From Dokdonia sinensis (GTDB taxonomy: Bacteria > Bacteroidota > Bacteroidia > Flavobacteriales > Flavobacteriaceae): a stretch of 64,000 nt of DNA. The stretch is taken from the NCBI RefSeq assembly GCF_003688895.1, contig NZ_REFV01000004.1, positions 186,001 through 250,000 of the forward strand, read 5' to 3'. Of the stretch, positions 25,584-33,869 are shown one piece after another. A model generated the notes under the pieces. It was given only the letters and a program-made list of their open reading frames with translations, was not told where the DNA came from and searched no databases. The translations under genes were made by a program, and so were the position numbers. Position 1 is the first letter of the stretch. Each line of letters opens with the position of its first letter.

Positions 25584-26720
25584 ATGAAAAAAATCCTGCT
25601 AGCATTAATAATTTGTCTTTTAAGCTTCAGTAATTATGCTCAAGAAAAGATTACGGCTGAATTAGAAAAAGCTTACGGAGAAGAAAAATATGATTTGATT
25701 ATTTCCGAGCATTCTGAAAAGGCAAGTGAATATCCAGCAAAAGCAATTTATTATGTTGGAATGGCTTACTATATGAAGGCTGACGATAATAATGCACTTA
25801 AACTAATGGATTTGTCAATCACAAAAGACAAAACAGACCCAGACGCTTATTTCATAAAAGGAATGACCTTGAATTATATGGGACAATTCGACAAAGCAAT
25901 TGAATATTTCAATAAAGCAATTGAATTGGATATAAGTAACTCAAATTATTTTAGTGGTTTAGGAGATTCATATATAAGTCAAGAGAAATATAAAAAAGCA
26001 CTTTCTGCTTATATAACAGCTACGGAAAAAAATGAACCAATAGACAGACCTTTTACTATGATTCCACAAATCTATGCGGAACTAAATCACCCTGATAAGG
26101 CTTTAGAAGCCTTTTATAAATCAAAAGAGACTATCTCAAAAGAATCTGATTCATACATAAACGCATTGTACAATATCGGACTTTACGAGTTTCTAAATAA
26201 AGACTATGACAAATCCGAAATTGCTTATAAAGAATTAATTGAGTTAGCACCAACCGACTATAATTCTTACGCTAAACTAATTCAAGTTTATTATGGCAAA
26301 AAAGAGTACGAAAAAGCAAAACCGTTTAAAGAGAAACTTTACAAAGCCTACGAACAAGGAAAATTAACGGATAATCTTAAAAGTATGTTCTGTTTTGACC
26401 AATTCGATTGGAATGACAAGTTAATTCTTGCTTACGAACGATTTGCAGTTAATGAAGGTAAACTCTATTACAAGCATATATTTTACGTTACAAATGAAAA
26501 AGGAGAAACTGAATTTACAATCCAAACGGAAAACTCACCTATTTCAGTTGAACTTGGTTACGAAAAGTACATACTTGGAATGGACAAAAATGGAACACAC
26601 TATACATTCAATTACGGAATTAAAGAAGATTTCGATTATGATTATTTAAAGAAAATGGTTTCAAAAATATTGAACGAAGAAATTAAAGCAACAGCAAGTT
26701 CAAGAAAAGGAAAAAATTAA
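25584..26720 (+). CDS. Exported TPR-repeat protein in a cassette-like unit
   Basis: 378 aa with a signal peptide (LLALIICLLSFSNYAQ) and tandem TPRs at about residues 20-260 (AIYYVGMAYYMKADDNNALKLMDLSI, AYFIKGMTLNYMGQFDKAIEYFNKAIELD, NYFSGLGDSYISQEKYKKALSAYITAT, YNIGLYEFLNKDYDKSEIAYKELIELAP). The C-terminal 100 residues are beta-rich and unrecognised. Codons are more A/T-rich than in neighbours. A 24-bp imperfect inverted repeat brackets the gene (25561-25584 and about 26718-26741), suggesting acquisition as a unit. Confidence 0.8.
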   Translation: MKKILLALIICLLSFSNYAQEKITAELEKAYGEEKYDLIISEHSEKASEYPAKAIYYVGMAYYMKADDNNALKLMDLSITKDKTDPDAYFIKGMTLNYMGQFDKAIEYFNKAIELDISNSNYFSGLGDSYISQEKYKKALSAYITATEKNEPIDRPFTMIPQIYAELNHPDKALEAFYKSKETISKESDSYINALYNIGLYEFLNKDYDKSEIAYKELIELAPTDYNSYAKLIQVYYGKKEYEKAKPFKEKLYKAYEQGKLTDNLKSMFCFDQFDWNDKLILAYERFAVNEGKLYYKHIFYVTNEKGETEFTIQTENSPISVELGYEKYILGMDKNGTHYTFNYGIKEDFDYDYLKKMVSKILNEEIKATASSRKGKN

Positions 26721-26741
26721 CTGTGGGTAACACTTTATAAA
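26718..26741. repeat. Right arm of inverted repeat bracketing the TPR gene
   Basis: TAACTGTGGGTAACACTTTA matches the reverse complement of the left arm at 25561-25584 (TAATTGTGGGTAACTCGTTA), with about five mismatches in 24 bases. A diverged relative, TAACTAATGGCAACACCGGTAA, follows the next gene at about 27439. Confidence 0.65.
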
Positions 26742-26840
26742 ACTGATGCCCAAACAGTAACAAGGTACACCATTCTAACATCAGTAAAAAACAAAAAAGT
26801 CAGAACCAATAAAAATTCTGCCTTTTCTATCGTCTTCTCT

Positions 26841-26938
26841 TTCTTTACGAGATATCGACGACAATAATTCATTATTATTTAGAATGCTTAAGGCTATATC
26901 GACGATAAAAGTTACTATATAACGAGTTGTGGTTAATT
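26841..26938 (+). repeat. Shared leader, copy 2 (before small lipoprotein gene)
   Basis: Second copy of the leader described at 25484-25583. The 35 bases before the start codon are almost identical between the copies. Confidence 0.75.
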
Positions 26939-27415
26939 ATGAAAATATTGCTAAAATTGACATTTGTACTTTTAATTTTGACTTCTTGCAAGTCGAAAAA
27001 GTCATTATTGCCAGACTATTCAAAAAGTGCTTTTGAGCCGATTACGCTAATTAAAAAGCACATTGAAAATTCGGAAAAGGAATTTGACGTGGAAATAAAA
27101 AATAGTCACGGAGGAAATTATGTTGTGAATTCAAAAGTTAACGTTCGACAAGATAGCGTTCGGATTGAAAACGATATTCGGAATAACTTTTACGGAACAA
27201 AATCGGACACAATTCTTACTTTTTTGAAAACTGATTTTATCAAGTTACTCGATACCGAATTGTCTTATGCTAACACTCAAATAAAAATTGCTGGAAATTA
27301 TCAGGATATTAAAATAACTGTTGCGGATTCTACTAATGTATTTTATACTCGTCAAGGATTTGGAATTATGCGAGTTATGGAAAAAGGAATATCCAACACG
27401 AGAAAAGCGGAATAG
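26939..27415 (+). CDS. Small lipoprotein of unknown function in a cassette-like unit
   Basis: 158 aa from ATG 26939 (an upstream start at 26927 adds four residues before a cleaner signal). The lipobox is VLLILTSCKSKKS (Cys near residue 17). No family is recognised; the body is polar with beta-type alternation (NYVVNSKVNVRQDSVRIENDI). Base composition is low in GC like the preceding gene, and it shares that gene's leader and a similar trailer. Confidence 0.7.
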   Translation: MKILLKLTFVLLILTSCKSKKSLLPDYSKSAFEPITLIKKHIENSEKEFDVEIKNSHGGNYVVNSKVNVRQDSVRIENDIRNNFYGTKSDTILTFLKTDFIKLLDTELSYANTQIKIAGNYQDIKITVADSTNVFYTRQGFGIMRVMEKGISNTRKAE

Positions 27416-27501
27416 AAAACGGAACAGAGCGGAAAATAACTAATGGCAACACCGGTAACCGTTGCACAAGCCACTAATTTCTAAAAATATGACCTCAAAT
27501 G

Positions 27502-27522
27502 CGCCCTTTTAAGGGCGTTTTT
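27502..27522 (+). terminator. Intrinsic terminator after the cassette-like pair
   Basis: CGCCCTTTTAAGGGCG perfect 16-bp inverted repeat followed by TTTTT on the plus strand. Confidence 0.75.
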
Positions 27523-27582
27523 GATGATTGTTATATTGCACTCGGCTCAAATTTGAGGAGCTCAGAACAAGGTAGATTGTAC

Positions 27583-27596
27583 GCTTTCGCAAAAGC
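27583..27596. repeat. Degenerate palindrome copy
   Basis: GCTTTCGCAAAAGC, one substitution (G to A) from the perfect 14-mer; intergenic, just downstream of trmD. Confidence 0.7.
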
Positions 27597-27607
27597 AAAA
27601 CAAAAAT

Positions 27608-28285
27608 CTAATCCTCCAATAAGTCAGGCCTACGCTCTTTAGTACGCTCATACGCCTGCTCTTCTCGCCAAGCTTCGATTTTAGGGAAGTTACCGCTAGT
27701 CAAAAGTTCTGGAACTTTCCAGCCCTTATACTCTGCTGGGCGGGTGTAAATGGGCGGCGCAAGTAAACCATCCTGAAAACTATCTGTAAGTGCCGAGGTT
27801 TCATTACCTAGCACGCCAGGGATCAATCGGATAACTGCATCGCACAAAATAAGTGCTCCCAGCTCACCACCGCTTAAAACGTAGTCTCCTACAGAAATTT
27901 CTTTTGTAATAAAATGGTCGCGCACGCGCTGGTCCACTCCTTTATAATGACCGCAGAGAATTATGATGTTTTCTTTGAGCGACATCGTGTTTGCCATCCC
28001 TTGATTTAAGGTCTCGCCATCTGGGGTCATATAAATCACCTCATCGTAATCTCGCTCAGACTTAAGCTGAGTAATGCATTTATCTATAGGTTCAATCATC
28101 ATGACCATCCCTGCACCACCGCCAAACTGATAATCATCTATCGTTTTATAATTATCTGAAGTATAGTCCCTCAAATTATGAAACTGCACGTCTACGAGAC
28201 CTTTGGCAATAGAGCGTTGCATTATGGAAGCTTCAAAAGGGCTTTTTAATAGGTCTGGTACAACGGTGATGATATCTATGCGCAT
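27608..28285 (-). CDS. trmD: tRNA (guanine-N1)-methyltransferase TrmD
   Basis: 225 aa, full length for the family. The trefoil-knot SAM site is visible ([19 protein letters not shown] and [33 protein letters not shown]), and the N terminus [18 protein letters not shown] is typical. It methylates G37 of tRNAs to prevent frameshifting, using SAM. A GNAT gene lies 40 bases upstream on the same strand. Confidence 0.97.
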   Translation of the reverse strand: MRIDIITVVPDLLKSPFEASIMQRSIAKGLVDVQFHNLRDYTSDNYKTIDDYQFGGGAGMVMMIEPIDKCITQLKSERDYDEVIYMTPDGETLNQGMANTMSLKENIIILCGHYKGVDQRVRDHFITKEISVGDYVLSGGELGALILCDAVIRLIPGVLGNETSALTDSFQDGLLAPPIYTRPAEYKGWKVPELLTSGNFPKIEAWREEQAYERTKERRPDLLED

Positions 28286-28325
28286 TGCTTAATATTGTGG
28301 GGATGAGTAGGACGATAAACCTAAA

Positions 28326-28808
28326 TTATATATTGGACCAAAAGTAATGTAAATCTGGGTCTTTCTTAAATCCTTCGCGTTCATAAAGCTGTTGCGCTCT
28401 ATTTGTGGTTTCTGTCTGAATGACGATTCCTTTTTGATTGGTTGCTTTGCAAAAGTCTTTGGTAGTATCTATGAGTGACTTTCCTATGCCCTTTCCTCTG
28501 TGGTCGGGATGAATAAATAAATCATTGAGCAACAGCATACGCTCCATACTCACAGATGAAAAAATGGGATAAAGTTGTGTAAAGCCTACTGCCTTTAACG
28601 TTTTATTTTTTGCTTTCCCACCTTCGCTCGAGCTTCGGTCGGCAGGCGCGAAAGCAATATAAATCACACTCTCGGCTAACTCTATACGCTTTTGAATAAA
28701 CTCACGCGCTCCCTCTACATCACTTTCCTGTCTATAAAACTGACGATACCCATCAAAGAGTGGAACAATCAAATCTAAATCTGCTATAGTTGCTTTGCGT
28801 ATTTCCAT
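28326..28808 (-). CDS. GNAT family N-acetyltransferase with 10-residue insertion
   Basis: 160 aa. The acetyl-CoA motif is LLLNDLFIHPDHRGKGIGKSLIDTTKDFC and the C-terminal QLYEREGFKKDPDLHYFW is typical of GNATs. Residues around 60-70 (PADRSSSEGG) come from a 30-bp in-frame insertion that splits a copy of the window-wide palindrome: without it the peptide would read AFAKAKN. The insertion lies between beta strands, so the enzyme may still work. Substrate unknown. Confidence 0.85.
   Translation of the reverse strand: MEIRKATIADLDLIVPLFDGYRQFYRQESDVEGAREFIQKRIELAESVIYIAFAPADRSSSEGGKAKNKTLKAVGFTQLYPIFSSVSMERMLLLNDLFIHPDHRGKGIGKSLIDTTKDFCKATNQKGIVIQTETTNRAQQLYEREGFKKDPDLHYFWSNI
28612..28655. repeat. 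Palindrome copy split by a 30-bp in-frame insertion
   Basis: On the plus strand, GCTTTC (28612-28617) and GCGAAAGC (28648-28655) together rebuild the perfect 14-mer; exactly 30 bases (28618-28647) lie between. The inserted DNA contains GCTCGAGC and is richer in GC than its surroundings. Confidence 0.85.
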
Positions 28809-28811
28809 AAA

Positions 28812-28839
28812 AAAATCTGTATTCGAAAATACAGATTTT
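28812..28839 (-). terminator. Intrinsic terminator
   Basis: AAAATCTGTATT / AATACAGATTTT stem with a 4-base loop and a T-run on the minus strand, after the coiled-coil protein gene. Confidence 0.8.
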
Positions 28840-28866
28840 ATATCCTTTTTTTGAGAAACGTCTTTT

Positions 28867-29478
28867 TTACCCTTTTTGCGCTTTGAGCAACTTATTGCGC
28901 TCGTCTTGCAACTGGCGACCTAGTTTTTGCTCCTTCTCTAATGCCATCTTGCGGTACTCGTCAAAATCTGCCTCAACCTCATCTAGTTTATAACGTGACT
29001 CCTTAGTCACAGCGTTGCTATTTTTAAATTTATAGATGAAAAATAACAATCCTAAAAGTAAAACTCCCACGATACTCCACATCATTGTACTATAGGAACC
29101 TTTACTCATAAGCGTACCAAAGAAATTCATAGAATCCTTCTCTTCATTGATAGCAGTAAGGGTCGCCTCTGTATCGCCTAGGCTTTTAGTAAGCTCACCT
29201 ATTTTTGTCTTTTGGGTAGCAATCTCACCTTTTAAAGAACCTATTTCTTCTTGTAGCCTATCGATGCGCTCTTTCACATTACCTCTAAGGGAAGTGAGTT
29301 TAGATCTTTCGACAACTTCGTAAGACTTTCCATTTGCATTATAATTTCCCGAGCCTTCGATGATTTCATCTATCTGATTTTCGAGAGAAAGTGGTCCATT
29401 ATTTTCCGTCTCTTGTGCCTGTAGCGAGAGTGTAGCAATAGTGCAAATTGCTATGAGGTAGTGTCTAATTGTATTCAT
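28867..29478 (-). CDS. Coiled-coil membrane protein of unknown function
   Basis: 203 aa with a signal peptide (LIAICTIATLSLQAQ), a periplasmic coiled coil (VKERIDRLQEEIGSLKGEIATQKTKIGELTKSL), one transmembrane segment (MMWSIVGVLLLGLLFFIYKF) and a second charged helix on the cytoplasmic side (EVEADFDEYRKMALEKEQKLGRQLQDERNKLL). I recall relatives in databases wrongly named tRNA (guanine-N1)-methyltransferase because they sit beside trmD; no SAM motif is present. It may link periplasmic and cytoplasmic partners. Confidence 0.75.
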   Translation of the reverse strand: MNTIRHYLIAICTIATLSLQAQETENNGPLSLENQIDEIIEGSGNYNANGKSYEVVERSKLTSLRGNVKERIDRLQEEIGSLKGEIATQKTKIGELTKSLGDTEATLTAINEEKDSMNFFGTLMSKGSYSTMMWSIVGVLLLGLLFFIYKFKNSNAVTKESRYKLDEVEADFDEYRKMALEKEQKLGRQLQDERNKLLKAQKG

Positions 29479-29810
29479 AGTTGGGTGTGTTAGTCTGTGT
29501 ACAACGGCGTGTAAAATAGCATATTATTAAGTAGGGCTACAAAAATACGTTTTTTCTCGACATCATAACACTATGCCTAAAACCATAGAAATATTGTAGC
29601 TCTATCTACTATCGCAAAATTCCAAAAATGCTGTAATCATCGCCGTTAACAAACTCATAAAAGAAAACCCACTCGAGTGGAGCAGGCTTTCTAGAATAGG
29701 TGTTTGTAAGCGTAATTGTTATTTTCTGATTTTTATGCTTTTTACTAATACATCCTTAGCGTATCGCAAAAGTTACTCTGAACTCGTTTCAGAGCGAACC
29801 CGCTCGTATC
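29479..29810. other. Intergenic region with composite repeat and inverted repeat
   Basis: 332 bases. It holds a -7-like TATTTTTG on the minus strand at 29540-29547 for the coiled-coil gene, a perfect inverted repeat CCACTCGAGTGG at 29669-29680 with a T-rich minus-strand flank (possible terminator of the GAPDH gene), and the diverged composite repeat at 29737-29796. No gene seen. Confidence 0.6.
29737..29796. repeat. Composite intergenic repeat, diverged long form
   Basis: GCTTTTTACTAATACATCC, TTAGCGTATCGCAAAAG and TTACTCTGAACTCGTTTCAGAGCG align along their whole length with 25374-25434 and differ at roughly a dozen positions. Confidence 0.7.
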
Positions 29811-31256
29811 TTAATAGTACGTAAACCTACGCACCTTAGCAATATATTTTGCCAGTCTTATCACTTGATGGCTGTAACCATATTCATTATCGTACCAAAC
29901 ATAAATTACAGCATTTTTACCATCTGCTCTTACGATTGTGGCATTGCTATCATAAATACTAGGCGCCGAAGATCCTACAATATCACTAGAGACGAGCTCA
30001 TTATCTATGGAATATTTTATTTGCTCAACAAGGTTTCCTTCGAGCGCGTATTTTTTCATAATCGTATTCAATCCTGCGACAGAGGTTTTCTTTTCTAAAT
30101 CTAGATTCAAAATTGCTAATGACCCATTAGGCACTGGTACTCGTATGGCATTTGAGGTAAGTTTTCCTTCAAAGGATGGTAATGCCTTACTTACTGCAGC
30201 ACCCGCACCTGTTTCCGTAATGACCATATTTAAGGCTGCAGCGCGACCACGACGATACTTGTTGTGCATATTGTCTACAAGGTTTTGGTCATTTGTATAG
30301 GCGTGAATCGTCTCGAGATGCCCGCTCTGAACCCCTAAAGAATCATCTATCGCCTTAAGAATAGGTGTTATCGCATTAGTCGTACAAGACGCCGCCGAAA
30401 AAATGTTAACCTCATCTGGGCTATGGTCTAAATGATTTACTCCGTGTACGATATTAGGAATTCCTTTGCCTGGGGCAGTAAGCAATACTTTCTCTACACC
30501 CTTCCCTACTAAATGACGGCTTAGTGCTTCTTTATCTCTAAAAGCTCCCGTATTATCTATGACGAGCGCATTGTCAATACCGTAGGTTGTATAATCTATG
30601 TCTTCTGGTGCGTTTGCACTTATGATTTGAACGGTTGTTCCGTTTATGATAAGAGCCTGCTTCTCTAAATCTACAGCAACTGTTCCTGCAAAATCGCCGT
30701 GAACAGAGTCATTTTTGAGAAGCGAAGCGCGTTTTTCCAGCACCGTCTCTGTAATTGCCCCACGAGTGACTATCGCGCGTAGTCGTAGCTGACTTCCTTT
30801 ACCAGTTTTAGTCATTAACTCTCTAGCTAGCAATCTACCTATACGGCCAAAACCGTACAACACTACATCCTTTGGCGCAATGATACCGTAGTCTTGCGCA
30901 CCCTTAAGCTTTTTAGAAACAAAGCTTGTAGCATTTATACCTTCTGGCTCTAGGTGATACTCATAGGTAAGCTTTCCTATATCGAGCTTTGCTGGTGGCA
31001 TATCCAGCTTTTTAATAGCTTCAGCAATCTCTACGCTATCAAAAATGGATATTGGTTTATTTACAAATGCTCCTGCGTATTCGTGTAGGTCTAGAATCTC
31101 ACTCACATTTCTGTCTATGAGCGCATTTCTAAAAAGCACCAATTCGATGGAGTTGTCATACCATAAATCACTCACAATCTTTATAAAAGCTACTGTTGCT
31201 CTTCGTCTATCGGCTTGGAATGCGAGTTCTTTTTCGTAGGTATCTTGCTTTGACAT
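29811..31256 (-). CDS. gap: Glyceraldehyde-3-phosphate dehydrogenase, long form
   Basis: 481 aa, about 140 longer than standard GAPDH because of an N-terminal helical extension (residues 1 to about 125) before the Rossmann motif YGFGRIGRLLAREL. The catalytic site is SAASCTTNAITPILKAI and the C-terminal NAVIYVWYDNEYGYSHQVIRL is canonical. It interconverts glyceraldehyde-3-phosphate and 1,3-bisphosphoglycerate. The residue after the second Rossmann strand cannot be read with enough certainty to decide NAD or NADP use. The gene stands alone. Confidence 0.92.
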   Translation of the reverse strand: MSKQDTYEKELAFQADRRRATVAFIKIVSDLWYDNSIELVLFRNALIDRNVSEILDLHEYAGAFVNKPISIFDSVEIAEAIKKLDMPPAKLDIGKLTYEYHLEPEGINATSFVSKKLKGAQDYGIIAPKDVVLYGFGRIGRLLARELMTKTGKGSQLRLRAIVTRGAITETVLEKRASLLKNDSVHGDFAGTVAVDLEKQALIINGTTVQIISANAPEDIDYTTYGIDNALVIDNTGAFRDKEALSRHLVGKGVEKVLLTAPGKGIPNIVHGVNHLDHSPDEVNIFSAASCTTNAITPILKAIDDSLGVQSGHLETIHAYTNDQNLVDNMHNKYRRGRAAALNMVITETGAGAAVSKALPSFEGKLTSNAIRVPVPNGSLAILNLDLEKKTSVAGLNTIMKKYALEGNLVEQIKYSIDNELVSSDIVGSSAPSIYDSNATIVRADGKNAVIYVWYDNEYGYSHQVIRLAKYIAKVRRFTYY

Positions 31257-31426
31257 AGTTATTTATCGTTGTTTTTTGAATAATTTATTTTGCTACCCCA
31301 AACAAGTTCAGGCTAAAACTGTAACAAGCTCAACTGAAGTAACAAAAATTTTAGTCGTCTAAATTTTCGGCAAAAGTATTATTTTCTTTGCGTTACGCAA
31401 ACGTTTTCGTAATTTAATTTAGGGCA

Positions 31427-31458
31427 TAAAAAAATCCCCTCAAGTGGATGAGGGGATT
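31427..31458 (-). terminator. Intrinsic terminator after the DegP-like gene
   Basis: AATCCCCTCA / TGAGGGGATT stem with a 6-base loop and a seven-T tract on the minus strand. Confidence 0.85.
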
Positions 31459-31468
31459 GAGCGTATTA

Positions 31469-31511
31469 CGCTTTTTATAAATACGTCTTCAGCGTATCGC
31501 GAAAGCGTACT
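31469..31511. repeat. Composite intergenic repeat, long form with palindrome right arm
   Basis: CGCTTTTTATAAATACGTC and TTCAGCGTATCGCGAAA are identical to the element at 25373, but the continuation is GCGTACTTATAC, the right arm of the 16-bp palindrome, rather than TTTACTCTG. Confidence 0.8.
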
Positions 31512-31530
31512 TATACTATTAAGAAGCTAA

Positions 31531-32958
31531 CTAATCTTCAAAAATAAAACGATTACGTTCTCCATTGATAATAACTACAATACTTATAGGCTCGTTAGGG
31601 TCTCTCGTTTTCATTACTTCCGAAACGTCGTCCACGTTGCTTACTTTGGTCTGATCAATTTCCGCAATGATGGCTCCTACTAGTTGCTGGTAACTAGCGC
31701 GTCTTAAGTCTGGATTAATCAACCTGCTTATGACAACACCTTGGTCTGCTCCAAAACGTTTTAAGTCTGCATCTGTAGCATTTTTAACCTCAACACCTAG
31801 TTTACTAAGCTCATATGTGGGAGATTTAAACAACTTTACGGGTAGTGTAATCTCACGATTGTTACGTAGAACACTTACGTTTACAATATCATCAGGCTGC
31901 TTTGTATTTACATAACCCGTAAGGTCAGAAAACTTACTAATCTTAATGTTATCGATCATTTTTATAACATCTCCTTTCTGTATCCCAGCCTTCTGTGCTC
32001 CAGATTCCAGCTCTACTCCTGCTACGTAAAATCCTTCGGTAGTCCCGAGATCGTATTCTTTATTAAGACGAGGAGTAACTGGTCCTCCTTGAACTCCAAG
32101 TATCCCCTTCTGTACGGAACCATACTCTAATAAATCATTTACAATCTTACGTGTGTTGTTAGATGGAACGGCAAAAGCATATCCTACATAAGATCCTGTT
32201 TTTGACGTGATGGCCGTATTTATCCCGATAAGCTCTCCTTTTGTATTTACTAAGGCTCCTCCACTATTTCCAGGGTTAATAGCTGCATCAGTCTGGATAA
32301 AGGACTGATTATTCATATCATACTCGTTTATATCCCTAGCTTTTGCCGAGATGATTCCTGCAGTAACCGTCGATGTAAGGTTAAAAGGATTTCCTACAGC
32401 GAGCACCCATTCTCCTACCTTGGCCGCGTCACTATCACCAAAGGTGATATAGGGAAAATCCCTGTCGCTCTCAACCTTGAGCAAGGCTATATCTGCCTGT
32501 TCAGCGCGCCCTACGATTTCGGCCTTAAATTTTCTGTTATCATTAAGAACAACCTCGACCTCTGTCGCACCAGCTATTACGTGATTGTTTGTCACGATAT
32601 AGCCGTCTGCACTTATGATGACGCCACTACCTGCTCCTACGATCCCCTGGCCTCTCTCGCCAGTGCCACGCATTGCCTCCATCATATTACGAGGGCGCAC
32701 ATACTCCTGCATATTTTTTACGTGTACTACGCCATTGAGAGTTTTCTCTGCTGCTACCGTAAAGTCTATACCCTCTGCAGCTGCATTATTAGGATTATAA
32801 GAAGCTTGCACAAATGCTGGAGCGGCTATAGGTGTTACCGCTTCAATATGTGTTGTTTCTTCTTTTTCTATAAATAATTTATAAGAACCTAGCGTTATTA
32901 CGCCTGCTAGAATGGCGATTGTAAGTGAACCTGCTAATTTTTTCATCATCAATTTCAT
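31531..32958 (-). CDS. Periplasmic serine protease, DegP/HtrA family
   Basis: 475 aa. An N-terminal anchor or signal (LAGSLTIAILAGVITLGSYKLFI) is followed by a trypsin-like domain with the full triad: His in VTNNHVIAGA, Asp in ADIALLKVE and Ser in NPGNSGGALVNTKGELIG. Two PDZ domains follow (about residues 290-380 and 390-475). It degrades or refolds misfolded envelope proteins. Single gene with its own terminator. Confidence 0.95.
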   Translation of the reverse strand: MKLMMKKLAGSLTIAILAGVITLGSYKLFIEKEETTHIEAVTPIAAPAFVQASYNPNNAAAEGIDFTVAAEKTLNGVVHVKNMQEYVRPRNMMEAMRGTGERGQGIVGAGSGVIISADGYIVTNNHVIAGATEVEVVLNDNRKFKAEIVGRAEQADIALLKVESDRDFPYITFGDSDAAKVGEWVLAVGNPFNLTSTVTAGIISAKARDINEYDMNNQSFIQTDAAINPGNSGGALVNTKGELIGINTAITSKTGSYVGYAFAVPSNNTRKIVNDLLEYGSVQKGILGVQGGPVTPRLNKEYDLGTTEGFYVAGVELESGAQKAGIQKGDVIKMIDNIKISKFSDLTGYVNTKQPDDIVNVSVLRNNREITLPVKLFKSPTYELSKLGVEVKNATDADLKRFGADQGVVISRLINPDLRRASYQQLVGAIIAEIDQTKVSNVDDVSEVMKTRDPNEPISIVVIINGERNRFIFED

Positions 32959-33089
32959 TTAAGTTTTAGGTACATGTTCTAACTCATAAAATTAAAATAA
33001 TCGTATGCGCGTTATTCACATTTAACTGCCTTTTAACAGCACCTGCCATATCCTAATTTCATATTTTTGTCGCTCATCATATATAATTC

Positions 33090-33869
33090 ATGACAATCCC
33101 TTTCTCAAAATATCAAGGAACCGGAAATGACTTTGTCATCATAGATAACCGACAGGAATTATTTGCCAAAAATGATACCAAACTCATTGCGAGGATGTGT
33201 GACCGAAAATTTGGCATAGGAGCAGACGGATTGATACTGCTTGAAAATCATCGAGATACCGATTTCCGAATGGTGTATTATAATGCAGACGGGAATGAAA
33301 GCTCGATGTGTGGTAATGGGGGGAGATGTATTGTTGCTTTCGCGAAAGCGTTATCCCTCATATCCCACTCCACAACTTTTATGGCCATAGATGGCTTGCA
33401 CGAGGCGCAGATTAAGGGCGATATCGTGTATCTAAAAATGCAGGATGTAAATAATATAAAATCTACTGCCGAATACACTTTTCTTGACACCGGCTCCCCG
33501 CACCATATCGAATTGTGTGAAGACGTAAAAAACATAAATGTAAAAGCAGAAGGTGCAGCCATACGATACAGCAGCCTTTATGGAGCGGCGGGAAGTAATG
33601 TAAATTTCGTCACACCGCTTCAAGAGGATACTTTTGCCGTACGGACCTATGAACGCGGTGTGGAAGACGAAACTTTAAGTTGCGGCACAGGAGTAACAGC
33701 TGTGGCGCTTGCGATGCACAAACAAGGAAAGACACATTCTAAAAAAATAGAACTTCAAGTAGAAGGCGGTAAGCTCTATGTGAGCTTTGAACCTTACGAG
33801 GATGGGTACCACAATATTTATCTTATAGGCCCGGCACAACTTGTCTTTAAAGGAACTTGGGAATGTTAA
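33090..33869 (+). CDS. dapF: Diaminopimelate epimerase
   Basis: 259 aa. The two active-site cysteines are present, in NESSMCGNGGRC (Cys74) and LSCGTGVTAVALA (near 217), with FSKYQGTGNDFVIID at the N terminus. It converts LL- to meso-diaminopimelate for lysine and peptidoglycan. A palindrome copy (33336-33349) lies a few bases after the first active-site motif and encodes AFAKA in the conserved helix following RC. First gene of a tight dapF-GNAT-mltG cluster; a -7-like TATTTTTG is at 33062-33069. Confidence 0.96.
   Translation: MTIPFSKYQGTGNDFVIIDNRQELFAKNDTKLIARMCDRKFGIGADGLILLENHRDTDFRMVYYNADGNESSMCGNGGRCIVAFAKALSLISHSTTFMAIDGLHEAQIKGDIVYLKMQDVNNIKSTAEYTFLDTGSPHHIELCEDVKNINVKAEGAAIRYSSLYGAAGSNVNFVTPLQEDTFAVRTYERGVEDETLSCGTGVTAVALAMHKQGKTHSKKIELQVEGGKLYVSFEPYEDGYHNIYLIGPAQLVFKGTWEC
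33336..33349. repeat. 14-bp palindrome copy 7 (in dapF)
   Basis: Perfect GCTTTCGCGAAAGC directly after the active-site segment GNGGRC; frame AFAKA. Confidence 0.95.

Noticed and set aside
25484-27470. A formal integron with attC sites
   Set aside because: I could not find canonical RYYYAAC/GTTRRRY core sites at both ends and there is no integrase; kept only as a cassette-like hypothesis.
28867-29478. tRNA methyltransferase label for the coiled-coil protein near trmD
   Set aside because: No SAM-binding or knot motif; it is a membrane coiled-coil protein. The true TrmD is at 27608-28285.
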